Of a stretch of 64,000 nucleotides of DNA, positions 44,301 through 55,522 are shown in pieces (positions within the stretch are counted from its first letter, which is position 1; each line of letters starts with the position of its first letter). Location of the stretch: the NCBI GenBank assembly GCA_002682825.1, contig NOKP01000029.1:372001-436000 (forward strand), written 5' to 3'. Below the pieces are notes generated by a model. It was not told where the DNA came from, made no database searches, and worked only from the letters and a program-made list of their open reading frames with translations. The translations under genes and the position numbers were made by a program. The DNA comes from Neonectria sp. B-13. Its lineage: Eukaryota > Ascomycota > Sordariomycetes > Hypocreales > Nectriaceae.

Positions 44301-44903
44301 TTTTGCATCCCCACGATCGTCCATCGGGCGAGTTGTTGGGCCGACCAGTTCTGCCCCTCATATTTTGCCTCCTCGTATTCCTGGCTTTTAGCTAAAAAAG
44401 CATGCATACTACGGTAGAGACTATATCTCGCCAAGAAGAGAGACAAGCTCCGACGTCATCTAGTCTAGCGAACCAGTCGCCGCATTGCCATGGCAGGCGT
44501 GGCTGGGTTGTGGAGTGACTGGAGTATTTCTGACAATCTCAGAGCCCAGCCAGTTGATCAGTTTGCATCTGGAAACCTTCAGGTTCGCCTGCCCAACTGT
44601 CAATCGCGTGGTTGGCAAGGGTTAGCGGTGGCTTTATGGTTGACTCCGCAATATGGGTTTTCTATCGGATACGAGAGTCAGGCACTTGGCTTTCGGCTTT
44701 TCGGAAGAGCACAATGACCAGCCATGCGATTTAGATCTTTCAGAGGTTGGTACAGCAATTGACAGATCTATATAATCATGTAGTTTCTTCTTCACAAAGA
44801 ACTTATTCATCAACATCACCTCATCCATTCAGCATCACTTGCCTTACACAGATCTTTGATTCGCATCTCTCAAAAACTCTCAACAACTCTCAACACCGAC
44901 AAG
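41398..44903. other. 3.5-kb gene desert
   Basis: No gene is supported. Roughly 42150-43150 is A/T-rich with TTAATTA-type words and many short stops in all frames. Open frames at 43567-44116 (minus) overlap one another and have no motif. A TATA-like TATATAAT at 44769-44776 is the likely promoter element of the secreted-protein gene at 44904. Confidence 0.55.
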
Positions 44904-45896
44904 ATGATCTCCAAGAACATCTCTCTCACTCTGGCTCTGCTCTCTGCCGTCTCGGCAGCTCCCACACTCAGACGCCAGGACCCCTGCCAGGACGCCTACA
45001 AGACGTGCATCGCCAATGGCACTCCCGAGGTCGCCTGCTCATGCACTCTGACGGCCTGCGTGGGCGAAGACAACGCCAGGAACCGCGAGTTCTGTGCCAG
45101 CGCAACGGCTTCGCTTGCGCAGCCCACCAGCACTGGGATTCCTGGAGGATGCAACCCAGCACACCCGGGATCCTGCCCTTCCTCCTACTTCACTTACACC
45201 ACTGAGGTTCCGGAGACGACAGCTACTACCGAGCCCGAGTTTACCTCTGTTTCTTGGATCCCCGGCGGTTGCAATCCTGCGCACCCCGGATCTTGCCCTT
45301 CTTCTTACTTCACCTACACAACCGAGACCCCCGAAGCCACGACTAAGACGGAGGCTGCGCCTGAGTCCACTTCCATCTCTGGCATCCCCGGCGGTTGCAA
45401 TCCCGCACACCCCGGATCCTGCCCCTCGTCCTCCTTTACCTCCACCACCTTCTCGACCGCCGTGGTCCCTGATGCTCAACCCACCGCCACCGCTGGCGCC
45501 CCCGTTTACGCCGACCCAACGATCGTGGAGGGCAAGGAGTGGACCATCACTGACCTGACCCGCTACTGCGCCGAGGACAACTCTGGCTGCGACTACAACT
45601 TTGCCATCGAGGCTGATGGCAAGACTGAGCGATGCACCGTGGTCCGCATGCCCGGCTCCGACGCTGCAACCGAGAGCTGGTCTAACGAGCCCTGCACGAC
45701 TGGATCCGAGTTCACGATCTCGTGGGGATACGTCACCGAGCCCGCGCCTGCATTTGCTGTCATCACCGTCGTCGAAGGCAAGGAGCTGGCTTGGTTTGGC
45801 GTCTCCAACGTCAACGAGCAGGAAGTTACGCCCTCTTCGCCCTTCGGCTCCGGAGAGTACGGCACCCTCGGACCTCAGCAGGTTTACACCTACTAA
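44904..45896 (+). CDS. Secreted protein with three tandem Cys repeats and a C-terminal beta domain
   Basis: A 330-residue extracellular protein, single exon. The start at 44904 gives a clean signal peptide ([20 protein letters not shown], then a Kex2-like RR); an upstream in-frame ATG at 44856 would bury it. The first domain ([23 protein letters not shown]) has six cysteines. Three repeats of [16 protein letters not shown](Y/S)F follow at a period of about 40 residues, separated by Thr/Glu-rich linkers. The C-terminal domain ([44 protein letters not shown]) resembles small secreted proteins of plant-associated ascomycetes with beta-sandwich folds. Candidate wall protein or effector; function unknown. 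Confidence 0.8.
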   Translation: MISKNISLTLALLSAVSAAPTLRRQDPCQDAYKTCIANGTPEVACSCTLTACVGEDNARNREFCASATASLAQPTSTGIPGGCNPAHPGSCPSSYFTYTTEVPETTATTEPEFTSVSWIPGGCNPAHPGSCPSSYFTYTTETPEATTKTEAAPESTSISGIPGGCNPAHPGSCPSSSFTSTTFSTAVVPDAQPTATAGAPVYADPTIVEGKEWTITDLTRYCAEDNSGCDYNFAIEADGKTERCTVVRMPGSDAATESWSNEPCTTGSEFTISWGYVTEPAPAFAVITVVEGKELAWFGVSNVNEQEVTPSSPFGSGEYGTLGPQQVYTY

Positions 45897-46432
45897 GGAA
45901 GTTGAATGGCTATGAGCATGACGAAATAATGGAATTTACCTTACGAAACATACGGGAATACGGGCACTAAGAGTGGGAGGAGAGGCTGGAATGGACATAC
46001 GGCTTAATAATTAGGGATCGCAGAAATCTTGCATTGAGTAGAATATTACAGGTATATAGTAATTTATAAACATATATGACAGCACTGATTGACTGACTGT
46101 TGAAGCCCCGTTGCGACTGGCGCCTCGTTCTTAGGTGCCAGCGATAAGCTCAATCTAATCGCTCTATTAAATGGCTGGGAAATGGGAAATTAGGTGTGAA
46201 AAAGGGTTCGCGGCTCGAACGACAAGTGGTCCATAGCACAGGGAATAGCAGCTCGGCTCTAACATAAACCCTAGCAATGCTGGGAATAGGGCCTAGACCC
46301 CCGCAACCAACCTCCGACATTTTCGTATTCTGTCTAATTTTCGCGACTCCTCAATTCCCTTCTCCCTTTAGTTCCATCCACGGTGCGTGTCTGACCCCTT
46401 AACTGTCTTGTCTGTTTGTATGCAATCGAGCC
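45897..46432. other. Intergenic, no gene seen
   Basis: About 535 bp between two tandem genes. Nothing recognisable. Confidence 0.5.
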
Positions 46433-47365
46433 ATGGCGTCCCCTCAACAACAGAGATACACGTTGGAAGACCCCGGAATCCCACACAGCGCCCGCGAAGC
46501 GCGTGAAGCTGCACGCGCGGCGGCCAGAAACGGCTCTGGCCGCTCTAGGGGCGCGCAGTCTCGGTCGCCCGAACTCGATGATGATCTTTACAGCGGACAC
46601 GGCGAATCTCGCTCTCCGACGTCTGACGTGGCATTGCATGACGCCGCGGTCGCACAAGCGCAAACACAACAAGTTCGACACTTCTCCGCGAAACATATCG
46701 CAATCCCATTATTTCCGTCTCTAACGTATGTTCAGCAACGCATCGTTCCAGTAGGCCAGACCGGCCGCAACGGAGAACAGCGCAGACCGCCCCCGGCGAA
46801 CAGCGCTCCCAATCCGAACCGCCGAGGCCCTCAGCCGCTTCCCCCCTCTTACCCGGGACCCAAAGGCCTAGACAGCAGCCCTCGAAGCTTCGCAAGCGGA
46901 GAGAGGAGCAACTCTAGTCGCCAATCGCCCAGTAGATCAGAACCAGAACCGCGAACTGCAGGATCATCACCCTCATTTCCTCGCTCGGCGCCGTCTGGTT
47001 CTCCCTCGCGTTCAAGAGGAAGCATGCAGCAGAACCGCATGTCTCAACCAATCACGTCTGATGGCTCTCGGCAGCAACAGCGATACCCTCCTTCTGCAAG
47101 GGGCCTCGCAGTACCTGGCGCCGAGATCAACCGTGTCAACAGCCCCAGCATCCAAATGATCGTGCTGCAGCCGCTCGAGCGAAAGATCGACGAGTACGAC
47201 CACCTCATGCGAGAAGAGCAGGCCAATATGGATCATTTCGACCAAGAGCTCCGTATACTGGAAGAGCGACGGCACCAAGCCGAGGAGCGCTTCCTCGAAG
47301 CCAAGGCCAAGCATGACGAGTACGAGCGGCAGTACCAGGATGTGAGCAAGGCGCTGCAAAGCTAG
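46433..47365 (+). CDS. Disordered protein with C-terminal coiled coil
   Basis: A 310-residue protein, single exon, start MASPQQQRY. Residues 1-235 are low complexity, rich in Ser, Arg, Pro and Gln (REAREAARAAARNGSGRSR, RPPPANSAPNPNRRGPQPLPPS), so intrinsically disordered. Residues about 240-310 form a charged heptad-like helix, IVLQPLERKIDEYDHLMREE and then QELRILEERRHQAEERFLEAKAKHDEYERQYQD, a coiled coil. I recognise no family. It could be a scaffold or cytoskeleton/septum-associated protein, but that is only composition-based. Confidence 0.68.
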   Translation: MASPQQQRYTLEDPGIPHSAREAREAARAAARNGSGRSRGAQSRSPELDDDLYSGHGESRSPTSDVALHDAAVAQAQTQQVRHFSAKHIAIPLFPSLTYVQQRIVPVGQTGRNGEQRRPPPANSAPNPNRRGPQPLPPSYPGPKGLDSSPRSFASGERSNSSRQSPSRSEPEPRTAGSSPSFPRSAPSGSPSRSRGSMQQNRMSQPITSDGSRQQQRYPPSARGLAVPGAEINRVNSPSIQMIVLQPLERKIDEYDHLMREEQANMDHFDQELRILEERRHQAEERFLEAKAKHDEYERQYQDVSKALQS

Positions 47366-48329
47366 CTTCACAGTGCCTGTTGGAAGGATGGAGAGCGTGG
47401 AGAGTCCAGGGTCGTGAGCTGAGTTCTGTGATGCACACGCCACAGCGTAGGACTAAGCGAATTTGTTCAAGAAGAGTCATGACAAATTGGCTGTTTGGCG
47501 AGATGCCATGATTGATGATTTACGACTTGATATTGACTTGGGATTTCCTTGTGAATGGAGTAAGATAAACTCGGGATTCAAAAGAATACAATACATATAT
47601 AAGTAGATGTCTAGTAAGTGACATGGTGAATTGCCTAATGTCAATGAAATCAAGTTCCACGTTTTAGAGTGGAAGCAAGTCATCACGGAGCAGGTGGAGC
47701 AAACCGAATTAGAGTCCCTCTGCCACATACGCCATGTAACGCCTGGCCGATCTTCTGTTACTCACACCGTTGGAAGTAGATATTGTCCAAACCGCTGATT
47801 CGCTATAGGGACAAATTGATGCTCTGTAGTTGTCGAAGCCCAACAGTGAACCGCGTTGGTCTCCCACTAGCGGGTTGTGCATCACTGACGGTAGTATCTA
47901 GGTGATAAGCCGCCATCCAGTTGAGCTTTTGAGAGATTCAGATATGATCTGAACTGACACTCCTGATTACTAAATAGGCAGTTTTTCGCAGTTTGTTGCG
48001 CTTCAACGTGATGGGCGATACTGGGACAACACGTGGAAGGCATAGGGGCTGATGTGCCATCGTGCGTTTGATGAGGTACACGCGAGGAAGTCTCAGACGC
48101 TGTCAAGACATGGGATCGTACTCGCCTTTCAGACACTGCGAGAGTCACCGAATCAGTGTCCTATAGACGCAACTTCGCCTATAAATACATCTAGTTCTCC
48201 AGCCCAAGAACTTCTCTTCTGCCAACTAGACCAGACACCACACGAACTACTAACGAATCTAAAAACCAGACCACTTCTCCAACGCCTTTTTACACCAACC
48301 TCGTCCCTCATCTGTTCAAGCTTCGCAAA
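47366..48329. other. Intergenic, no gene seen
   Basis: About 960 bp without recognisable genes. A/T-rich around 47570-47650. Confidence 0.5.
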
Positions 48330-48512
48330 ATGTGCACAGTCACCGCAATCACCTATGCATGCAGAGTGTGCAGGACGTTTGTGACCAGCCGCGAGAGGAG
48401 GAAAGGGTGCAATGGGAAAAATTGCCGCGTAGTTCATGATTCGAAACTCGAGTGGGTTCACCCAGATGAATGCCCCAAATGTAAGGAAGAAAAGAACAAA
48501 AATTCGCAGTGA
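48330..48512 (+). CDS. Small Cys-rich protein, possible zinc binder
   Basis: A 60-residue protein starting MCTVTAITYA. It has C-x2-C (CRVC), C-x4-C (CNGKNC) and C-x2-C (CPKC) and a Lys-rich tail. A family of short fungal hypothetical proteins starts similarly (MCTV-hydrophobic-Y-x-C) and has the same CxxC ending, so I keep it despite its size. The Cys spacing would suit a small zinc ribbon. Function unknown; there is no partner gene. Confidence 0.55.
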   Translation: MCTVTAITYACRVCRTFVTSRERRKGCNGKNCRVVHDSKLEWVHPDECPKCKEEKNKNSQ

Positions 48513-49309
48513 GTTTGCACTGCAAGGCACGGGCTTCAGTTGCCGGACTGGATAACTATAGGTCACTGAGCGCATCGTAAATAGCTTCTACAAATGTGCC
48601 AGCTCCCATATCAAGATCCTTGTGAACCACCGAGACAGTAGTATTTGAGATAAGAACCCGGGATAACTGAGCCTGGTATTCTAGGCGTGATGAAGCCAAA
48701 CATTGCCCCAAATACGATCAATGCCTGCACCCCTTGGAAGAACACGCTTTTTCAAACTGCACATCATTGCTCTAACGGGGTAAGGAGAGAAAGTGATATC
48801 CAATGTGTTCTGTGCTGGTAGTTCCCTAGTCGAATGTCTGCTGCTGTCGTTCCGCCCAGCGGTGACTAGGATCTCAACGATGGCCTGATATGTAGAGTTG
48901 GAGGGGAAGTCAACGAGGAACCGACCTAGCTCGTCCAACTGGTCCCAAAGATGTGGCAAGGGTAGATCTGCCAGCCCTGGATTTGCAGATGCGGGGAAAT
49001 GGGGCTTGTCATGCCGAGTCAGTGAATTCGACATGACCAACAAGGATCCAGATGATCAGCTACGCCCAGTTCGGAAACCTGATCATGGATGTGACATCAA
49101 ATATTGGCACTTCGGCATCACCTTGACGTACCGTCACAAACTTCCTTTCCCAGGGCATCCAACTTTCAGACATTTCACAGAAACTTGGGTGGCAGCTGAT
49201 ACCGAGGATGTCAAGCACCCCCTCCCTGTAAGTTATCGGAACACTTGCATGTCCGACTCTATGCTGCATATCAGTACATGAATGCAACCTTGTCACACCC
49301 GAAGCCCCA
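48513..49309. other. Intergenic, no gene seen
   Basis: About 800 bp; short frames on both strands have no motif. Confidence 0.5.
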
Positions 49310-51054
49310 TCACGCCAGTTTAGACGCTCGGACATTCCGAATTCCCGTCTCCTTCTGCGCCCTCTCCCGCAGAACCCGACGAAGGATCTTTCCAGACTAG
49401 TGTCGAGTCAGTATGATGCAAGCCGCCAACCTCTTCCAGATTCACTCACCGGAACGCGGGGGATGCTGTCGACGAACATGATCCCGCCTGTGAGCCATTT
49501 GTACTTGGCTGTTCTTGTCTCCATCCATTGGCTGATTTCCGTGTCCGAGGTCTTGGAACCCGGGGCTTTCACGACATATGCGCGCGGAACCTCGTCTCCG
49601 TTTGTTTGCACACCCACCACTCCAGCGTCGATGATATCGTCCCGTTCCAGAAGAAGGCTCTCAAGCTCTGCCGGAGCAACTTGATATCCCTTAACTTTGA
49701 TGAGCTCCTTGATTCGATCAACGATGTGGATCTTCCCTCCGGGGCGGTATGAGTCCACGTATGCAATGTCCCCTGTCCTCAACCACCGAGTTCCGCCGTC
49801 TTCGGTGATGGTTTCCTGTGTAGCTTTCGCGTTGCGCCAATAGCCCTTCATGAGAGTTGGCCCGGTGAACCATAGTTCCCCACGAGTGTTCGGCTGCAAA
49901 ATTTCCTTATCGCCATCCATCAGTTTGATAGCCGCGTTGGGTGCCACCTCTCCGACTGAGTCGGTCCTCAACGTCTCCGAAGGATCCGTAATAGAACCGA
50001 TGCAGGTAAGCTCCGTCATGCCCCAGGCCTGTCGCACAAAGACGTCGCCACATGGCCATAGCCTCTCCGCTTCTCTGGCCATGTTAGGGGCAAGGGGAGC
50101 GGTGCCGCTTCCAACTCTCTTGATCGTGCTCAGGTCGTACTTTGAACTCAGTGGACTGGTGGCAAGAGCGTTGATAATTGGCGGTGCGGCTACCAGCAGG
50201 GTGATCTTGAAGCGCTGAATGTGCTGGAGCATCCGCTGGAAGTTGAATGTCGGCATGACGTATGTTGGAATCCCTATCTTGGGGAAGTTGACTGCAAACG
50301 TGGTCTGGGAAGCTGCGTGGTACAGCGGCAGAAAGCAGAGACTCCGATCATCTATATCACCACTGCTTTCCTTGGATATACGGCGCTGATGTAGTCCCAC
50401 CTCGCCGTTGGCAACATACGCGTAGTGTGTAATCTCGACTCCTTTCGGCGGTCCTGTTGTCCCAGAGCTGTAGTTGAGACAGCATGTTGTTGATCGTGGA
50501 TCATCAGGTTCAATCCAGTCAAAGGACAAGGCTTCTGCGTCTCCTGCAACCAAATCGACCCAGTCATGTACACCTTGCTGAGACGCTCCTGTTGTCCCTG
50601 TGGCTGCATCGTCAAAGACGAATATCCGACTCAGAGGCAGACCAGCTAGCTTGGCTGCTTCTATCGAAGTATTGACCAGATTAGGTGCAACAATGAGAAA
50701 GGCAGCCTCACTATCTCTAAGCTGGTACGCGAGCTCCCGTGACGTAAAAGCCGGACTGGCGCCAGTAAAGATACCTCCGGCCATGAGTACGCCGATGAAG
50801 ACGGATGGGAACAAGATGTGGTTTGGGCTGAGAAGAAGCACTCGGTCTCCAATTTGAAGTCCGGCATTTTGGAGACCCAAGCCAATCTTTTTCGACCAGA
50901 GGCGAAAGTCGGAGAAGGTGAGTACCCGGGCATCAGGGTGGTCAGCGTCGATAAACGTGGGGTAGTCTGGCAGGGGGCCGAAAGAAGAGCCAAACATCCA
51001 TTTCTGAAGTGATATTTCAGGCAACGGCGTGGTCCATCGAGACTGAATAGGCAT
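49310..51054 (-). CDS. AMP-forming acyl-CoA ligase, 4-coumarate:CoA-ligase-like
   Basis: A 563-residue adenylate-forming enzyme that activates a carboxylic acid to its acyl-CoA via acyl-AMP. Exons are 49450-51054 and 49310-49396 (53-nt intron). Without the second exon the protein would lack the catalytic lysine. Motifs in order: P-loop-like YSSGTTGPPKGVEITH (about residue 195), the A4/A5 region RQAWGMTE, LRTGDIAYVD, and DRIKELIKVKGYQVAPAELE. The final lysine motif PSGKILRRVLRE is supplied by the short exon. The end reads RASKLA, so a peroxisomal SKL lies one residue inside the C-terminus instead of at it. Substrate unknown (aromatic or fatty acid). A bZIP and a P450 follow 3-6 kb on. Confidence 0.92.
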
Positions 51055-52362
51055 TTTGCTTGCTTGACTATGAATGACGTAGATGGTGATGTTTTGGTGT
51101 AACTAACAAGATATGTGTTACAACGTGTATCGGCGAGACATGGCCGATAATTAAGGAGGACTCTACGCAGTAGCCTCGGCAGAAAGTGGAGTGGCTGAGG
51201 GAGTATCTAACAACATGAGCCATTCGGAGAAGGACTTGTGTCCCAGTGCACTATGCACACTGGGTGCGTGAGGTCACTTGATGCCTGCAACTTCCCCACA
51301 CGAGGATCTGACTCGACAGAATGGCGGGGAAGAACCATGCATGTTTAGTTCCAGGTGTGTGGCTAAGCCCCGCAGATGAAAGAAGCTATTCTCCATGGGA
51401 TATAAATTGCGTCAGTATGCGGCTCGGGGCCTCGGGCGATTGGACCTCCGGAGGTGTGGTAAGGCTTCGCCCAATCTGGATTCGGGTTCTTGGGGTTCCG
51501 GCTAATACAGAGACTGCATGTACCGAGGCAGAAGATGTTATACAACGAAACCCCGCCCTTTCATGGCCATTCAGCTTGCAGATCTACGGTAGATCAGCGG
51601 GGGAGGTTTCTTTGGTAGGCATTGTCTTCAGCTGCCGGTTCTGTTGTTCTTCACTTCCGGCGACCCTGTTCTCGCTAATTGGTGTGACTACTATTATCAT
51701 ACTCCAGTCAATTACCTCATCTCAATTAAAAGATATGATGAACTTCAGGTTGGTCAAATCCAGACACTGTTTATGGATCGGCGTAAAATACTCGAGGATA
51801 CCAAGTGTGTACTTAGTTTAAGATACATCATCATTCCAGCTCTTCAATTCCTGGACTTTAATGAACTCAGCGTCCATGAGTGCTTCCCTCTGAAGTCAGT
51901 CTTGTAAGGTCCCTTTCGCCCGTTCACTCTCCTATTATCTAAGTTCATATTCATCCCGCGCATTCACTGGGAGCTGATGCTGAGGATATGAGTTGCGCCA
52001 TTCCTTCACGAGCTGTTCTTTACAAGACACCTTGCAGTACTGACTCTATGCCACATCTACTGGGTTCCTAGCTGAATTCGATGCTGGCAAAGTACATGAA
52101 TGGGGCCGAGACACGCGCACAGCGAGCTTTCGACTAGTGTTCGGCCGCTCCCTTTTTTCTCTATATCTTGTCTCCTTCCTTGCCCTCCCTTTAGGACGAC
52201 GAATGTTTCCAGACCGGCGATGAGTCAGCAAGCGATCGAAAGACGGGCCCATCGTGTTTGTCGTCTGTTTATTTCCTCCTCTCCAGTTTCGTCAACCTCA
52301 GTCTTCAAATTCCTCAAAACGCAGCCTGCCTCGACATTTCCCCCAAGTTTTACGGATTAGAA
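51055..52362. promoter_or_regulatory. Divergent intergenic region, ligase / APH-like gene
   Basis: A 1.3-kb stretch between two divergent starts with no convincing gene. Promoters of both genes are expected here. Confidence 0.45.
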
Positions 52363-53601
52363 ATGTCTTCTTACTCTAGCGCAGACGATGAGTATGAATC
52401 AGATGAGCCACCTGAGCTGAAGCTCAACCTTCGCAAACTGAAGGACCGCGCAACGGAAATCTTCCACACCACGTGCACCAGTGCCAAGCGACTTACAAGG
52501 GGTTCATGGCACGAGATCTTTGCCCTCCAGTTCGAAGAAGTAGCTGCAATTCCCAACGAGACTCTTGTGCGCTCCGGGTACTCCTGCATTGCCCGTTTCG
52601 CTCGTGTGAGTGGTCATTTAGCCAAGGAGGAGAGCGAAATTGCTACAATCCAATATCTCAAACAACACACCGGCATTCCCGTTCCAGAAATATATTACCA
52701 AGACCTTGATCCGGATAATGAAGTTGGCGCTGCTTTTGTACTTATGGAAAGGCTTCCCGGTCGCCATCTTTACAAGACCTGGGACGAGCTATCACTCGAC
52801 CATAAGAAAGTCGCTTTGTCCGAGATTGCATGCGTCATCACCCAATTCGCCTCTCTTCGTTTCGACAAAATTGGATGTCTGACTGAAAGTGGAATCGGCC
52901 CTATCATCAGCCCCTGCAACGAGTCACCTAGTGGACCTTTCCACTCGACACTTGACTATCTCCAGTCCTTCATCTCTCCGGACTCGGTCCAATCCCCAGA
53001 ACAAGCAGACTTGTTTCAGGAAATTCGAAAAGAGCTGGCTACCTTCGTGCGTCAGGACAATACGCCTTGCCTTAGGCCTCCTTTTGTCATGATTCACGCC
53101 GACTTTGACGCGCAAAACATGCTCTTCCTAGACTCTCCAGATGATTCAGGCCCAATGCTTACCGGGCTCGTCGACTTCGAATTCGCTCATACTGGTCCAA
53201 TATACTTCCTATACGAGTGCCCTATCTTCATTCAGGATGTATCTTGGTCGCAGAATTTATATGCCGAGAACGCCACTCTACGGGCGCATTTCATTTCTCA
53301 AATCTTCAATCGCTTGCCAAGTCTAGAGGCACAGGAGGCATTCATTACGTGCATCAACTCGAAAAGCTATTTGCTCAATAGCTTCCAAGACACGTTCATG
53401 TCGATACAGTGTTCAGAAGATACGCTTACTAACGCAGCAACCTACTACTTAAAGGCTTTGAAAGAGGGAACAGGACTTGCATATTCTGGCCGAGTTGACT
53501 ACAAACCCGAGTACTTTTCTGAAAAAGGGCAACCAGTATCACCCAGGACGTCGAACACCGCCGAGAAGGCCTCGGAGTCGGAGTCGGAGTCGGGGCAATG
53601 A
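52363..53601 (+). CDS. Aminoglycoside-phosphotransferase-like (APH) family protein
   Basis: A 412-residue single-exon protein. The frame is open further upstream, but MSSYSSADDEYESDE at 52363 is the natural start; the preceding residues look like translated leader. APH fold (PF01636 type): nucleotide-binding lobe with GSWHEIFALQF and YSCIARFAR (possible ATP lysine replaced by Arg), ETEIATIQYLKQHTGIPVPEIY-like segment near residue 95, and FVLMERLPGRHLYKTW. The catalytic loop is MIHADFDAQNMLF (H-x-D-x-x-x-x-N) and metal binding GLVDFEFA. The C-terminus is an acidic SESESESGQ tail from a GAGTCG repeat. Widespread in filamentous fungi; probably a small-molecule kinase, substrate unknown. Confidence 0.83.
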   Translation: MSSYSSADDEYESDEPPELKLNLRKLKDRATEIFHTTCTSAKRLTRGSWHEIFALQFEEVAAIPNETLVRSGYSCIARFARVSGHLAKEESEIATIQYLKQHTGIPVPEIYYQDLDPDNEVGAAFVLMERLPGRHLYKTWDELSLDHKKVALSEIACVITQFASLRFDKIGCLTESGIGPIISPCNESPSGPFHSTLDYLQSFISPDSVQSPEQADLFQEIRKELATFVRQDNTPCLRPPFVMIHADFDAQNMLFLDSPDDSGPMLTGLVDFEFAHTGPIYFLYECPIFIQDVSWSQNLYAENATLRAHFISQIFNRLPSLEAQEAFITCINSKSYLLNSFQDTFMSIQCSEDTLTNAATYYLKALKEGTGLAYSGRVDYKPEYFSEKGQPVSPRTSNTAEKASESESESGQ

Positions 53602-53758
53602 GCTTTAGACCTTCGAGATCGGCAACACTACGTGAACATCTGATTCCATACTCACACTGGCTTCATTTGTTGCACTATGTGCAGTAGTCTTTATGCCCCC
53701 TCAGCTCTGTGACCCCCTTTCTAAACCCCAGTCCTTGCAGGTCCAAATAGCGGCAGAC

Positions 53759-55301
53759 CTAACATCTGAGACTCAATTCCGCGTATGACGTCGCTTCTGG
53801 ATCCTCACTAGATCGATCCATTCCGTTTGTGAATCCCATACCAAGCTCCCACGCGTTCAAGGTCTCTGGGGGTGTCGCCGTATCCAAAAAGATGGGTATT
53901 TCCTGATGCAGCTCTGGAAAGTAGCCGAAGAAGGGTTGTTCCATTGTCCACGACTTCGGATTGCGGATCGTCTGCTCGAAAAGACTCGATATGTGGTACT
54001 GGCCATGCTGGACGTTCAGCGTGTAGCAATCGCGGAACTCAAATGGCCAAATGATGCGTACATGTTCTCTGAAGAGGTGCCAGAATATATTTTGGCAATA
54101 TCGATGTTGAGACTGAATGAAACGGTCGCGGACACCTGCCCTTTGCAAGTTCAGCAAGCTTTGTAGAAATAGGGACGCAGGCTTCTTACCATGGTAAATA
54201 TCCGATGCCGGGGTAGCAAGAAACATAATCCAATCGCCTGTTTCTTCTTAGACCTAGGCTATAGTGAGAGAGGGGCATACCAAACCATCCGTCAAACCAC
54301 TGTGGCAATGTGGTAGATCCTGATATCGTGACTTCATCGTGAAAATGCATTAGGAGGTGTATCATTCGTAGGATTCCTAATCGTTCTGTCTGACTGCAGC
54401 CCGCAAAGCCAAGGTCATCGATCTGGCGGACCTTGTCCCACGAAGAACTCAACTGGCGGTGAGTCTTGGTGACACTATCCCACCCCTCGAGAACAGCCCT
54501 TACTATAATGTCGTCATTGATGGAGTCGATTTCCCAGTTGCTTTGCGGGTCGGTGGGCTTCCTCAGGACCTCATTAGCGGCCCGCCATATGTTGAAACTC
54601 ACTTCGGTCCCGTCGAAGAGCCGACGCGTACGAGACGAGGCACAGGGACAGGAAAAAGGTTGAGTTGAGGTGTCTTGCAGATCGCGATGCGAGTGTGATG
54701 CGAACGAAAGACCCGGCCCATTGGAATCAGGTTCGCTGCGTCGACTCTGAGTGGCAGGGTTCAAATTGATATTTCGTGGTATTTCAGGCGGAGGACCACT
54801 GAGATTTGACAATGAGCCAGCACCGAGTAAAAAATCCATGTCCTGCTCAATGTTAAGCATGGGCATGTTGGATGTAACTGCCGCTGCGATGGTTGAAGGT
54901 TCGGTAAGAATCCCAGTGTCTGGGAACTGAGACTCTTCTTCAAGAATGGCCTGATGATGTGTTTGGCCTTCATCTGCCGGTTGGTTGGGCATATCCAAGG
55001 CCACGGCCGCTCTAGAAGTGCCGGCTAGGTGGGTCTTGATGGAATCGTCTAGCGTATGTAGAAATTGTACGAATCGATCTCGTTCTGCAGATACTTCTCG
55101 CAGCTGCTCCATGAGAGACGTAGCGGCCCCATTTTCATCGTGTCGGCGAAAGGTCTCGACAAGATTCTCGAGGTGTGCGATGCGGTTTTTGGTTCTTACA
55201 CGGGCCGTGCGTTGAGCTCGTCGATCAAGCTCTCGCTTCCTGAGTCGCTGTGCGGTCAAGGGAGAAGCTGCTTCGCCGTCTTTTGTGCTGGATGGAGACA
55301 T
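53759..55301 (-). CDS. bZIP transcription factor with DUF3425 domain
   Basis: A 481-residue regulator from three exons, 54281-55301, 54190-54237 and 53759-54135; phases fit and the total is 482 codons. The basic region RKRELDRRAQRTARVRTKNRIAHLE (residues about 22-46) leads into a short leucine-type coiled coil with MEQLREVSAERDRFVQFL. A disordered middle is followed by the DUF3425 domain (RDRFIQSQHRYCQNIFWHLFREHVRIIWPFEFRDCY, then SLFEQTIRNPKSWTM). A tiny 48-nt exon carries DWIMFLATPASDIYH. bZIP-DUF3425 factors often sit beside secondary-metabolism genes. Here it lies 220 bp downstream of a P450 in the same direction, so a regulator-enzyme pair is plausible. Confidence 0.87.
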
Positions 55302-55522
55302 GGCTTTGATGACGTTTGGAGACTGTGTTCATGGGAGATGCTGATCGAACAGGCATCAAAGGAAGCAGATGCTACAATCGTGGAGAACCCAATAAAGAGG
55401 CGGGGATTGAAGATGCTTAGCCGAGCGACCCCGCCCGTCGACGCTGGGTTGTCTTGCATCAATTAATTACAGTGAAACCGGAATGCAGGACGGGCATAAT
55501 TCAGCTGCACCATCGCTGCCGG

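Noticed and set aside
52258..52362. Upstream start for the APH-like gene
   Set aside because: The added residues are hydrophobic translated leader without signal-peptide logic; ATG 52363 precedes a typical acidic start.
53576..53593. GAGTCG hexamer repeat as a functional element
   Set aside because: Simple in-frame repeat encoding the Ser-Glu tail of the APH-like protein.
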